Shown here: positions 1-6,597 of the stretch, piece after piece
How positions within the stretch are numbered: the stretch's first letter is position 1
How the letters are laid out: each line of letters opens with the position of its first letter
Assembly (NCBI GenBank): GCA_035566895.1
Contig: DATMQA010000174.1
Coordinates: forward strand, 1-16,336
Direction of reading: 5' to 3'
Length of the DNA: 16,336 bases
DNA from: DATMQA01 sp035566895
GTDB taxonomy: Bacteria > Verrucomicrobiota > Verrucomicrobiia > Limisphaerales > UBA8199
The notes under the pieces: generated by a model
Seen by the model: the letters and a program-made list of their open reading frames with translations, nothing else
Databases searched by the model: none
What the model was told of the DNA's origin: nothing
Translations under genes and position numbers: made by a program

Positions 1-14
1 GGGGGGGGGGGGGG
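1..14. other. Homopolymer run of 14 G at the window edge
   Basis: The first 14 bases are all G and ordinary sequence follows directly. A run of this length at the very edge is more likely a contig-end or sequencing artefact than biology, although a real G tract cannot be excluded. The upstream promoter of the first gene is therefore not visible. Confidence 0.6.
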
Positions 15-58
15 AGAAGCAACACTGCTCGCAACCGTAGATAAACAGATTGTTTAAT

Positions 59-736
59 ATGAAACGAATCACCGTCCTGCTGGCTGAAGACCACCATCTC
101 GTCCGGGAAGGCTTTCGGTCATTATTGGAACACGAACAGGATATCGAAGTGGTCGCCGAAGCCGCCACGGGCCGCCAGGCCGTGCAACTCACCCGGAAAC
201 TCCGTCCCGCCGTGGTCGTGATGGACATCGCGATGCCGCTCCTTAATGGGTTGGAAGCCACCCGGCAGATTCGCAAAGACTTTCCCGACATCAAGGTGCT
301 CATTCTCTCCGCGCATAGTGATGACGTCTATGTCGAGCAAGTGGCGCTGTTGGGCGCAGCGGGATTTTTGCTCAAACAAACCTCGTCACACATTCTGGCC
401 AATGCCATTCGCGAAGTGCAAAAAGGAACCACCTTCTTCAGCGCCCCCGCTTCCAAACGCCGCCCGGGTTGCGATCCAAAGTCGCTCAAGCGAGGTGGGC
501 CGTCGAAGAAGAAAAGCAACCGCCTCAGTTCGCGCGAGGCGGAGGTGCTCCAACTGATTGCCGAAGGCATGCCCAACAAACAAGTCGCCGCCGAACTGGG
601 CGTGAGCTTCAAAACGGTGGACAAACATCGCCAGCATCTCATGGCGAAGCTGAACATCCATGACGTCGCCGGCCTTACCCGCTACGCCATCAGTGCGGGA
701 ATCATCGAGAGCACTGTCCCGGTAACCATTACCTAG
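59..736 (+). CDS. NarL/LuxR-family two-component response regulator (paralogue 1)
   Basis: This is a DNA-binding response regulator of 225 aa, the normal size for the NarL/FixJ family. The N-terminal receiver (about residues 3-120) has the acidic pair E10/D11, the phospho-acceptor D56 in the VVVMDIAMP motif, the switch residue S84 and the conserved K106. A basic linker (about 130-155) follows, then a LuxR-type helix-turn-helix (about 155-217) with the SREAEVLQLIAEG signature and the recognition-helix region SFKTVDKHRQHLM. ATG at 59 is chosen because translation from it begins MKRITVLL, collinear with the paralogue at 14777; an in-frame TTG at 50 would add only three residues. No clear ribosome-binding site precedes it. 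No kinase lies beside it here, though the left side is cut by the window edge. It aligns without gaps through the receiver with the second NarL-type regulator in this window, so both may bind similar DNA (inference). Confidence 0.93.
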   Translation: MKRITVLLAEDHHLVREGFRSLLEHEQDIEVVAEAATGRQAVQLTRKLRPAVVVMDIAMPLLNGLEATRQIRKDFPDIKVLILSAHSDDVYVEQVALLGAAGFLLKQTSSHILANAIREVQKGTTFFSAPASKRRPGCDPKSLKRGGPSKKKSNRLSSREAEVLQLIAEGMPNKQVAAELGVSFKTVDKHRQHLMAKLNIHDVAGLTRYAISAGIIESTVPVTIT

Positions 737-744
737 GCCCGGGG

Positions 745-836
745 CGCCGCCGGGATCTTCTCCCTCGCTCCAGGTCCGGCCCGTCGCCACCCCCGCCCGC
801 CTGTCGGGCTGGACTTATGCCTCTCATTAGTTGGGG
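745..836. repeat. Copy 1 of a 92-bp intergenic repeat in front of a shared promoter
   Basis: Bases 745-836 match 3264-3355 with five substitutions and no gap (about 95% identical). A short hairpin (GCCCG-CCTGT-CGGGC, 795-809) lies inside it, without a T tract, so it is at best a weak terminator for the gene ending at 736. The repeat runs directly into the GGGG...CCCC promoter box. Outside the repeat and the boxes the two regions diverge. Confidence 0.85.
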
Positions 837-892
837 TAAAGACCCCACGGTAAATCCCCCAATTTCGTCCGCGCGCCTTCCCTGTCTATTCT
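833..892 (+). promoter_or_regulatory. Candidate activator-dependent promoter, copy 1 (palindromic box, second box, -10)
   Basis: GGGGTAAAGACCCC lies at 833-846, followed by ACGGTAAATCCCCC (847-860) and a -10-like TATTCT at 887-892. The start codon of the DUF3494 gene is at 899, only seven bases beyond. No recognisable -35 hexamer is present at the expected spacing. The same arrangement occurs at 3352-3409 and 12928-12986. The promoter role is inferred from this repetition and the fixed spacing. Confidence 0.55.
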
Positions 893-898
893 CGGGGC

Positions 899-2194
899 AT
901 GAAACCGAACCCAATCGCACCAATCCTAACTTCGTTTTTGGTCGCTCTGGCCATCCCGCATCGGCTCGCCACTGCCGCTGAAGCGCCCGTCGCCCTGGGA
1001 AGCGCGGCCAATTTCGGCGTGCTGGCCGGCTCCACTGTCACCAGCGTCGGTAACACCATCGTCAACAGCGACCTGGGACTCTGGCCAGGCACTTCGGTAT
1101 CCGGCTTTCCGCCGGGGAAGGTCACCGGGACGATGCATATTACCGATCCGGCCGCGCAGGCAGCACAGGGCGATCTGACGATCGCGTATAACGACGCCGC
1201 CGCGCGTTCCACTGCTCCTGTCAGCGTCGCCAACAACATCGGTGGCCAGACCCTGGCCCCGGGCCTCTATAGATCCTCCTCCTCGCTCGCGATCTCCTCC
1301 GGCGATTTGACCCTCGACGGACAGGGCAATCCCAATGCCGTCTTCATTTTCCAGATTGCCTCCACCTTGGTCACCACCTCCGGTCGTCAGGTGATCCTCA
1401 TCGGCGGAGCGCAGTCGGCTAACGTGTTTTGGCAAGTCGGCAGTTCAGCCACCATCGGGACCACCTCTGGCATGAAAGGCAACATCCTGGCTCTAACGTC
1501 GATTAGCATACAGACTGGCGCGACACTCGATGGCAGAGCTTTGGCCCAGAATGGTGCAGTGACCCTCGATAACAATGCCATCACTGGGTCCAGTGCCACT
1601 GGCGGGGGCGGCGGACCCGTTGCTTCGACCAACGTCTTCGTAACCGCTGTCTCGCCCATCACGCTGAATCCGCAGACCGGCTTGTTCGAGCAGACCGTTG
1701 GCTTGGCCAACAACAGTGCCAACACCGTCACGGCCGTCCGGCTGCTGATCCAGGCCCTTCCGGCCGACGTGCAGGTCTATAATGCGAGCGGCAGCACCAA
1801 CGGCACCCCCTTCGTCCAGTATAATCTTCCCCTCGCTCCGGAAGCGACAGTTCATTTCCTGATCGAGTATTATCGCACCAATCGCCTGGCTATTCCCCAG
1901 CCTACCTTCGTAGTTCAGGACACCACTGCCACCTCCGTGACCGCAACCGGCGCGGCCTTCGCGATCGATCGTTTCGTGCAATTGGGCAATCGCTTCCTGA
2001 TCGAATTTACCGCCATCCCGGGAGGCCGCTACGCCGTGCAGTACAGCAGCGACATGACGAACTGGCTAACGGCCGATCCCATTATCACCGCCCCGGCCAA
2101 CCGGGTCCAGTGGTACGACGACGGCCCGCCCAAAACTGAAAGCGCGCCCACGAGTACCGCGAGCCGTTTCTACCGGGTCTTTGCACTGCCCTGA
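899..2194 (+). CDS. Secreted DUF3494 (ice-binding-like) protein
   Basis: This is a 431-aa exported protein. A signal peptide covers about residues 1-27, with a cleavage-like ATAAEA stretch. A DUF3494 ice-binding-like domain follows (about 30-230), starting with the typical LGSAANFGVLAG segment and containing LAPGLYRSS, GNPNAVFIFQ, SANVFWQVGSSATIG and DGRALAQNGAVTLDNN. A Gly-rich linker leads to a predicted beta-sandwich region (about 245-350) and a C-terminal module (about 360-431) ending in SRFYRVFALP, a tail seen in many exported verrucomicrobial proteins. DUF3494 proteins include ice-binding beta-solenoids that block ice recrystallisation, but many members come from non-cold habitats and may act in adhesion or surface coating, so ice binding is not proven here. 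The gene heads a two-gene unit with the outer-membrane protein 33 bp downstream. No Shine-Dalgarno sequence is visible. The promoter boxes at 833-892 place the likely transcript start at or next to the ATG. Confidence 0.88.
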   Translation: MKPNPIAPILTSFLVALAIPHRLATAAEAPVALGSAANFGVLAGSTVTSVGNTIVNSDLGLWPGTSVSGFPPGKVTGTMHITDPAAQAAQGDLTIAYNDAAARSTAPVSVANNIGGQTLAPGLYRSSSSLAISSGDLTLDGQGNPNAVFIFQIASTLVTTSGRQVILIGGAQSANVFWQVGSSATIGTTSGMKGNILALTSISIQTGATLDGRALAQNGAVTLDNNAITGSSATGGGGGPVASTNVFVTAVSPITLNPQTGLFEQTVGLANNSANTVTAVRLLIQALPADVQVYNASGSTNGTPFVQYNLPLAPEATVHFLIEYYRTNRLAIPQPTFVVQDTTATSVTATGAAFAIDRFVQLGNRFLIEFTAIPGGRYAVQYSSDMTNWLTADPIITAPANRVQWYDDGPPKTESAPTSTASRFYRVFALP

Positions 2195-2214
2195 GTCTCG
2201 CCACCAATCAACTA

Positions 2215-2220
2215 CCGGAG
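2215..2220 (+). promoter_or_regulatory. Ribosome-binding site of the outer-membrane protein gene
   Basis: CCGGAG sits seven bases before the ATG at 2228. It contrasts with the upstream gene, which has no such site, and fits translation of the second cistron from a shared mRNA. Confidence 0.55.
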
Positions 2221-2227
2221 CACTAAT

Positions 2228-3259
2228 ATGAATCGAATTACCTTTTCCACGACGCTCGTCCTCGCCGCCGCCGCTCCTTTCGCCATGCACGGCGCGGATT
2301 TCCCCGAGAACCCCAACCGCCTGAGCCTCGGTCCGCGCTTTGGCCTGAACTTCAAAGCCGACTTCCGCAACAACGCGCCACCGGTCAATCCAGGGCCTGC
2401 GGCCGGCGGCGCCGACCACACCTACAATGACGGTTACGTCCTCCTGGACAGCAGCGGAAACGCGGGCGGCCTCACTTGGAACTGGGGCTACCAAAATGCC
2501 TCCCAGGTGGTCGAAGGTACCATGCAGTTCCACGCCATTCAGTCCAGTAGCGCTTCTGGCGCTTCCAGCCGTGCTGGCAGCGAGTTTTTCGACGACCCGC
2601 AATACGGAGCCGAACTGACCTACCAACGCGTGTTGGGCGGCTTACCCTTCCTGCCGGACGGCAACTGGGGCCTCGAAGCCGCCTTTGGCTTCACCGATCT
2701 CGACCTGCGCGCTAACCGCAGCGCGACCGGGCCGGCCACGGTGACTACCGATACCTATCAGCTTAATGGTGTATTGCCTCCCGGCGCCGGCTACAATGGC
2801 ACCTTCCAGGGACCGGGCGCCCTGCTCGGCGACACCCCCACCCGCACCACCGCGGCCGACATCGCTACCCTGACGAGCCATCAAAAATTGAGCGGTCAGC
2901 TATATAGCATCCGCCTCGGTCCTTTTGCCGAATTCTATTTCACTCACCAATTGAGCCTCGCCGCCAGCGTGGGCCTGACTTTGGCTCCAGCCTCGGTCGA
3001 TTACGACTTCTCGGAAACCACCACCCTGGCCGGCGGCGGCACGTCTGTGGCCAGCGGCCATTCGTCCAAGACCGACCTGCTCTACGGCCCCTACGTCAGC
3101 GCCACGCTCCGCTACGACTTCAACAAACATTGGGGCCTCTATGTTGGCGCTCAATTCCAGAGTCTGACCGACTTGGAGCAAACCATTGGCAGTCGCACCG
3201 CCCGGCTCGACCAGGGCGCCACCGTCTATGGAATCGCGGGGGCAAGTGTGAGATTCTAG
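2228..3259 (+). CDS. Outer-membrane beta-barrel protein
   Basis: This 343-aa protein is probably an outer-membrane beta-barrel of unknown function. It has a signal peptide (about residues 1-22, ending in a MHGA-like cleavage site). The rest alternates polar and hydrophobic residues in strand-like segments, for example RLSLGPRFGLNFKADF, QLYSIRLGPFAEFYF, YVSATLRYDFNKHWGLYVGAQF and the closing YGIAGASVRF. The terminal Phe and alternating last strand match the signal recognised by the BAM machinery. No enzymatic motif is visible. It lies 33 bp downstream of the DUF3494 gene on the same strand with its own ribosome-binding site, so the two are probably co-transcribed. A joint role at the cell surface is inferred. 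Other possibilities are an autotransporter-like or OmpW-like barrel, but sequence alone does not decide. Confidence 0.78.
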   Translation: MNRITFSTTLVLAAAAPFAMHGADFPENPNRLSLGPRFGLNFKADFRNNAPPVNPGPAAGGADHTYNDGYVLLDSSGNAGGLTWNWGYQNASQVVEGTMQFHAIQSSSASGASSRAGSEFFDDPQYGAELTYQRVLGGLPFLPDGNWGLEAAFGFTDLDLRANRSATGPATVTTDTYQLNGVLPPGAGYNGTFQGPGALLGDTPTRTTAADIATLTSHQKLSGQLYSIRLGPFAEFYFTHQLSLAASVGLTLAPASVDYDFSETTTLAGGGTSVASGHSSKTDLLYGPYVSATLRYDFNKHWGLYVGAQFQSLTDLEQTIGSRTARLDQGATVYGIAGASVRF

Positions 3260-3263
3260 TTAA

Positions 3264-3355
3264 CGCCGCCGGGATCTTCTCCCTCGCTCCCGGTCCGGCC
3301 CGTAGCCACCCCGGCCCGCCTGTCGGGCTGGGCTTATGCCTCTCATTAGTCGGGG
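3264..3355. repeat. Copy 2 of the 92-bp intergenic repeat in front of a shared promoter
   Basis: This is the second copy of the block at 745-836, with five substitutions. It starts five bases after the stop of the barrel gene and runs into the palindromic promoter box at 3352. Three of the five differences would change residues if the minus-strand reading frame through the block were coding, which argues that the block is non-coding. Confidence 0.85.
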
Positions 3356-3409
3356 AAATACCCCACGGGCAACCCCCGTCATCCGCCGCACGGTTTCCTC
3401 GCTTATGAT
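3352..3409 (+). promoter_or_regulatory. Candidate activator-dependent promoter, copy 2
   Basis: GGGGAAATACCCC (3352-3364) is followed by ACGGGCAACCCCC (3365-3377) and a good -10 hexamer TATGAT (3404-3409). The ATG at 3419 is ten bases further on. The distance from the last C of the palindrome to the -10 is 40 bp, against 41 in copy 1. The -35 position holds no recognisable hexamer, which suggests dependence on an activator (inference). Confidence 0.6.
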
Positions 3410-3418
3410 TGCCCTGCT

Positions 3419-3925
3419 ATGAAAGGCAACGGCACCTCGAACGCTGGAGAACCAGCCCGCGCACCACTCCCCTCCGAAACTTATCCCTCCCACCGCGTCC
3501 TCGTGGCCGAGGACGACGATTTCATCCGCCAGTTCGACACCGCCGTGTTGCTCCACTCTGGCTACGAGGTGGACGCCGCCGCTGATGGCGCCGCCGCCTG
3601 GCAGGCACTCACTACCAACAGCTATGATCTTTTGATCACCGACAACGACATGCCCAAAGTATCAGGCATCGAATTGCTCAAGAAGCTCCGGGCCGCTCGC
3701 ATGGCTCTGCCGGTCATCATGGCCACCGGAACATCACCCGAGGAGGAATTCACCCGGCAACCCTGGCTCAAACCCGCCGCCACACTGCTCAAGCCCTTTA
3801 CTCCCGAGGAGATGCTCAGAACGGTGAAAGAAGTCCTGCGCGCCGCCGACAGCCACTGCGCCCAGCCTGAGCCGCTGCCAGGCCGGAGCAATCAGCCATT
3901 CTCCGAGGTTGTGCCGCTGAAATGA
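3419..3925 (+). CDS. Receiver-only (CheY-like) response regulator
   Basis: This 168-aa protein has one receiver domain (about residues 25-142) and no DNA-binding or enzymatic output domain. It has the acidic cluster E31/D32/D33, the phospho-acceptor D75 in LLITDNDMP, the switch threonine in VIMATGTSP and the lysine in TLLKPFTPEE. The Pro-rich N-terminus (1-24) and the tail after about residue 142 look disordered. Such proteins pass phosphoryl groups in phosphorelays or act by protein contact. A radical SAM gene follows after 30 bp, so the two probably share a transcript from the promoter at 3352-3409. No Shine-Dalgarno sequence precedes the ATG, consistent with a very short leader. Possible partners include the kinase at 12993, because its operon carries the same promoter boxes (inference). 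Confidence 0.9.
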   Translation: MKGNGTSNAGEPARAPLPSETYPSHRVLVAEDDDFIRQFDTAVLLHSGYEVDAAADGAAAWQALTTNSYDLLITDNDMPKVSGIELLKKLRAARMALPVIMATGTSPEEEFTRQPWLKPAATLLKPFTPEEMLRTVKEVLRAADSHCAQPEPLPGRSNQPFSEVVPLK

Positions 3926-3955
3926 TTTCTTAAGGGAAACCTCAGAGACGCAGCC

Positions 3956-5011
3956 ATGTCCCTTTCGGTTTCATCTGATCGGAATGCGCCGCCGGCAGCA
4001 GCCGGGAACCCAGGTCCAATTCCCGTGCGCGCAGCCACGTTCGATACGGCGCTCCCCTCTTTGCGCGAGCAGGCGCGGACGCTACGAGATGAAGTGTTCG
4101 GACGCCGCGTCTTTGTGCGCGGGGTCGTCGAGGTGTCAAACCACTGCCGCCAGAATTGCCGTTACTGCGCGATGCGCCGCGACAACCGCGCGCTGAGGCG
4201 CTACCGCCTGGCGGCGGAAGAACTGGCCGAGTTGTTGATTCACCGCCGGCCCGCCGCCATCACCGACATCGACATCCAGGCGGGCGAAGACCCCGTGGCC
4301 GTCCGTGAGGTCGTATTGCCGCTGGTGCGCGAGCTGCGCCGCCGCACCCCCCAGCTTGGCATCACCCTTTGCCTCGGCACTTTGTCGCTACGAGAATACG
4401 ACCAGCTCCGCGATGCGGGTGGTGATTACTATGTTTTGAAAATTGAGACCGGCGAGCGTGAGCATTACCATTCCATTGGCGCCCCGGGGACCTTGGCCGA
4501 GCGCGTGGCGGCTATTTGCTATCTGGCCGGCAACGGCTGGAAAGTGTCGTCGGGTCTCATCGTCGGTCTCCCCGGACAGACGCGAGCCCAGGTCGAGCAA
4601 ACGTTGAACCTTCTGACCCTGCTGCCGCTCGCGGGTTGCAGCGTCAGCCCGTTTGTGGCGGGCGGCCAAACGCCATTTGGCGCTGCTCCCAATGGGAACA
4701 TCGAGCAGGCTCTGAATTGCGTCGCCTGGCTGCGCTTGCGCGGACCGCGTTGGCTCATCCCCGCCGTCAGCGCCATGCGGCTGGTGTCGGAGGACGGCTA
4801 CGTGCGCGCGTTCAACGCGGGCGCGAATCTGGCCACCATCAATCTGACACCCCGCGCCGTGCGGGCGGATTATCCGATCTACAAACGCGACCGCGTCATC
4901 ATGGACGAGGAGCGCGTTCTGTCGGCCATTCAAGAGGCCGGCTGCGCTCTCAGCCGCGTCGGCATTGCCGCTCACTTGCGAAACACCCCCGAAAGGGTTC
5001 CCCTGAAATGA
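3956..5011 (+). CDS. HydE/BioB-like radical SAM protein
   Basis: This 351-aa protein belongs to the radical SAM superfamily. The [4Fe-4S] cluster motif is CX3CX2C at C64, C68 and C71, in the context SNHCRQNCRYCAMRRDN. Further motifs resemble the [FeFe]-hydrogenase maturase HydE and its relatives BioB and PylB: QAGEDP, ITLCLGTLSLREYD, an ET pair in YVLKIETGE where HydE has RHET, GLIVGLPGQT, SPFVAGGQTPFG and GANLATINLTP. Length matches HydE. The C-terminal extra cluster cysteines found in some HydE proteins are absent. No hydrogenase, HydF or HydG gene and no biotin or pyrrolysine gene lies in this window, so the substrate is unknown. It lies 30 bp after the receiver-only regulator and is probably co-transcribed with it. 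An AGAGA stretch eight bases before the ATG is a weak ribosome-binding site. A role as a HydE-like enzyme outside hydrogenase assembly is possible but unproven. Confidence 0.85.
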   Translation: MSLSVSSDRNAPPAAAGNPGPIPVRAATFDTALPSLREQARTLRDEVFGRRVFVRGVVEVSNHCRQNCRYCAMRRDNRALRRYRLAAEELAELLIHRRPAAITDIDIQAGEDPVAVREVVLPLVRELRRRTPQLGITLCLGTLSLREYDQLRDAGGDYYVLKIETGEREHYHSIGAPGTLAERVAAICYLAGNGWKVSSGLIVGLPGQTRAQVEQTLNLLTLLPLAGCSVSPFVAGGQTPFGAAPNGNIEQALNCVAWLRLRGPRWLIPAVSAMRLVSEDGYVRAFNAGANLATINLTPRAVRADYPIYKRDRVIMDEERVLSAIQEAGCALSRVGIAAHLRNTPERVPLK

Positions 5012-5256
5012 GTCAGTATCTGCGCATGAGAAACAGAAGGTTCCTCCTGGCGATCCATTGGGCGGAAACCGGCGAGCTGCCTTTAGAAATCAAAGTGATC
5101 ACTCGCGGGGGGGGCGTTGTCAATGTGTCAACCCCTGGACACCCCCTCGCCGCGAGAAAAGACTTTTCCGGTCCAACGGGCTTGGGACGTTGGGACGGAC
5201 TTTTTAGCCGCTCACCTCAAGAAAAAAATAAAAGAATTCCGAATCGTAAATTGTAA
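5008..5256 (+). CDS. Small hypothetical ORF overlapping the radical SAM stop (doubtful)
   Basis: This frame of 82 codons starts with an ATG that overlaps the stop of the radical SAM gene (ATGA), an arrangement typical of translational coupling. The first 30 or so residues (for example RFLLAIHWAETGELPLEIK) look protein-like. The second half runs through GGGACG-type repeats and ends inside an AT-rich seven-base array, so it looks like chance coding through non-coding DNA. I recognise no family. It could be a decayed gene fragment. Confidence 0.2.
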   Translation: MSQYLRMRNRRFLLAIHWAETGELPLEIKVITRGGGVVNVSTPGHPLAARKDFSGPTGLGRWDGLFSRSPQEKNKRIPNRKL

Positions 5257-5366
5257 ATCGTAAATCATAAATCCCTTGGGACGGCGCGGGACGGTCCGGG
5301 ACGCTCGTGGGACGGTTGCAAAAGTGAGAATCGCCCGTGTTTACCGGCCATGGGACGGTGGGACGG
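5184..5366. repeat. Cluster of GGGACGG heptamers
   Basis: GGGACGG or a one-base variant occurs at 5184, 5192, 5278, 5288, 5298, 5309, 5352 and 5360. The four copies at 5278-5315 are spaced 10-11 bp apart. They lie in non-coding DNA and flank the AT-rich heptamer array at 5246-5273. Confidence 0.7.
5246..5273. repeat. AT-rich tandem heptamer array, four units
   Basis: Four consecutive seven-base units are present: GTAAATT, GTAAATC, GTAAATC and ATAAATC. It is a short tandem repeat, probably generated by slipped-strand copying. Confidence 0.8.
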
Positions 5367-5794
5367 CTGTACACCCCCAAGGTACCTCCTATCCCCCCTC
5401 ATCTTCCTCCTTCTCTTCCTCGTCCCTCGTCCATCAACGGCAATCAAAGCCAATCAACACCAAAATCCCCCTCAGGACATGGAGCCGGCCATCTCCCATC
5501 TCCCAGCCGCACTCCGTCCCCGAGTATTCCCGGCCCATCCCGACCAATCCCGACCAATCCCGAGTTCGAAATATTTTTCTTTCAGAGGCCCTGTGTGCTT
5601 TGGACCTTGTCCCTTTGGACCCGAGCTCACCGGAAACCATCCGAACTGCTCCGAAGCAATCCGAACTTTAAAATATTCTTCCTCGCTGTTTGGAATTTGA
5701 TGTTCATTTGGTGTTTGGAGATTGGTGTTTATTTGCAGTCCGACTTCCACTAACTGCGACTAACCGCGACTAACTTCGCCCCCCATCCCCCTTC

Positions 5795-5843
5795 GGACCT
5801 TGGACCTTGGACTTTGGACTGTGGACTGTGGACTGTGGACTGT
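5795..5843. repeat. GGACTGT-type tandem heptamer array, seven units
   Basis: Seven consecutive 7-bp units are present: two GGACCTT, one GGACTTT and four GGACTGT. The change from one variant to the next along the array suggests stepwise slippage. The related GGACCTT also occurs singly near 5602. Confidence 0.88.
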
Positions 5844-5989
5844 GGGGCTGTGGTTTGACGTTTACTCGGCGGCATTGCAACTTGCACTACCCCAACCGCC
5901 GCACCATGCACTTTGCAGAGTTTCCGCTGAACTCTTTCGGCTGATCATTTCCCATCCGCGCCCACGAAAATTGCCCGGCGTTTTGTTGC

Positions 5990-6005
5990 TGGCAAGGCAG
6001 TTGCA
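5990..6005 (+). promoter_or_regulatory. Candidate sigma-54 (-24/-12) promoter of the envelope gene cluster
   Basis: TGGCAAGGCAGTTGCA matches the sigma-54 consensus TGGCACG-N4-TTGCW at every defined position except one (A instead of C). The GG and GC doublets have the required spacing. The transcript would begin near 6016, leaving a leader of about 118 nt before the lipoprotein gene at 6134. A weaker match, TGGCACACCACACGCT, lies at 6065-6080. No sigma-54 activator gene is in the window, so the assignment rests on sequence match alone. Confidence 0.5.
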
Positions 6006-6133
6006 GCTTTTTTGGGCCCGCCGGGAGGCGTGAATCCCGAGCGCCAGCCGGCGCGAAGCTGCAATGGCACACCACACGCTTAAGGCTATCGCACAGAGTC
6101 CAAATAGGAATTTACGCAACGAGAACGCACCTT

Positions 6134-6580
6134 ATGAAGAATAAGACATTAATCATCATGCTCCTTTCCGCCGGCGCTTTTGCGGTGGGCTGCAATCAAG
6201 AGCAGACCACCTCGGAACAGCTCGACAAGGTCCAGACAGAAACAAAACAAGCCGCCCTGGACATAAAGGATTATACCTTCGCGCAGAAGGCTGAATTCGT
6301 CGAAAAGATGCAGGTCCAGTTGGCCGACCTCAATCGGGACCTGGACCAACTCGCCGCCAAGGTCGAAACCTCCAGCGACGCGGTCAAAGCCGAAGCCAAA
6401 CCCAAGCTCCAGGCGTTGCGCGACCAATCGGGCCAGTTGAACAAGCAGCTTGACGAGGTCAAGAACGCCACTGAGTCCACCTGGGACAGCGTCAAAGGTG
6501 GTTTCAGGAAAGCCTATGAATCCTCCAAGGATGGGTTCAACCAGGCGCGTCAATGGGTCGGCAACAAAATCGCGCCTTAA
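6134..6580 (+). CDS. Small coiled-coil lipoprotein
   Basis: This 148-aa protein has a type II (lipoprotein) signal peptide. A hydrophobic stretch (residues 6-16) ends in the lipobox AVGC with the lipidated cysteine at C20. The mature part is almost entirely helical and charged, with heptad-like runs such as VQLADLNRDLDQLAAKVET and LRDQSGQLNKQLDEVKNATE. The C-terminal segment SVKGGFRKAYESSKDGFNQARQWV resembles amphipathic repeats of stress proteins. It is probably anchored to a membrane facing the periplasm. No enzymatic motif is visible and I recognise no named family. It is the first gene of a co-directional set running to 9550, and the next gene starts 17 bp after its stop. The leader carries a candidate sigma-54 promoter. 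Confidence 0.8.
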   Translation: MKNKTLIIMLLSAGAFAVGCNQEQTTSEQLDKVQTETKQAALDIKDYTFAQKAEFVEKMQVQLADLNRDLDQLAAKVETSSDAVKAEAKPKLQALRDQSGQLNKQLDEVKNATESTWDSVKGGFRKAYESSKDGFNQARQWVGNKIAP

Positions 6581-6597
6581 GGCGCAGAGGAGATCTT

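Larger units (their letters stand above)
5257..6133. other. Non-coding, repeat-rich intergenic region
   Basis: No convincing gene lies here on either strand. Open frames across it have a composition typical of chance translation (Pro/Ser/Arg-rich, no recognisable domain) and overlap each other in several frames. Contents include GGGACGG heptamers, two 10-bp CGACCAATCC units at 5541-5560, two GCGACTAAC units near 5756-5775, a T/G-rich stretch near 5690-5735, a seven-unit GGACTGT-type array and a candidate sigma-54 promoter near the right end. I found no tRNA or rRNA. Confidence 0.7.

Noticed and set aside
795..809. Hairpin GCCCG-CCTGT-CGGGC as an intrinsic terminator of the first regulator gene
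   Set aside because: The stem has only five pairs and no T run follows. It is conserved as part of the repeat rather than as a terminator, so I did not list it as one.
729..923. Minus-strand reading frame through repeat copy 1, with a similar frame through copy 2 (3260-3556), giving related peptides (ISPARQAG...RGRRSRRR)
   Set aside because: The shared peptide comes from the duplicated 92-bp block. Three of the five differences between copies would change residues (G to R, D to Y, L to R), so there is no sign of selection on a protein, and both frames cross promoter boxes.
5184..5366. GGGACGG copies considered as a CRISPR array
   Set aside because: The units are only seven bases, the spacing is irregular and the intervals are too short for spacers. 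No cas gene is present.
5276..5753. Overlapping + strand frames of 116-138 codons in the spacer
   Set aside because: Three frames are open over the same stretch, all Pro/Ser/Arg-rich and passing through tandem repeats. That is typical of chance open frames in non-coding DNA.
5871..5890. Second sigma-54-like site, GGCATTGCAACTTGCAC
   Set aside because: The GG and GC doublets are 13 bases apart instead of 12, and the position before GG is C. The spacing rule for sigma-54 is strict, so I kept only the site at 5990-6005.
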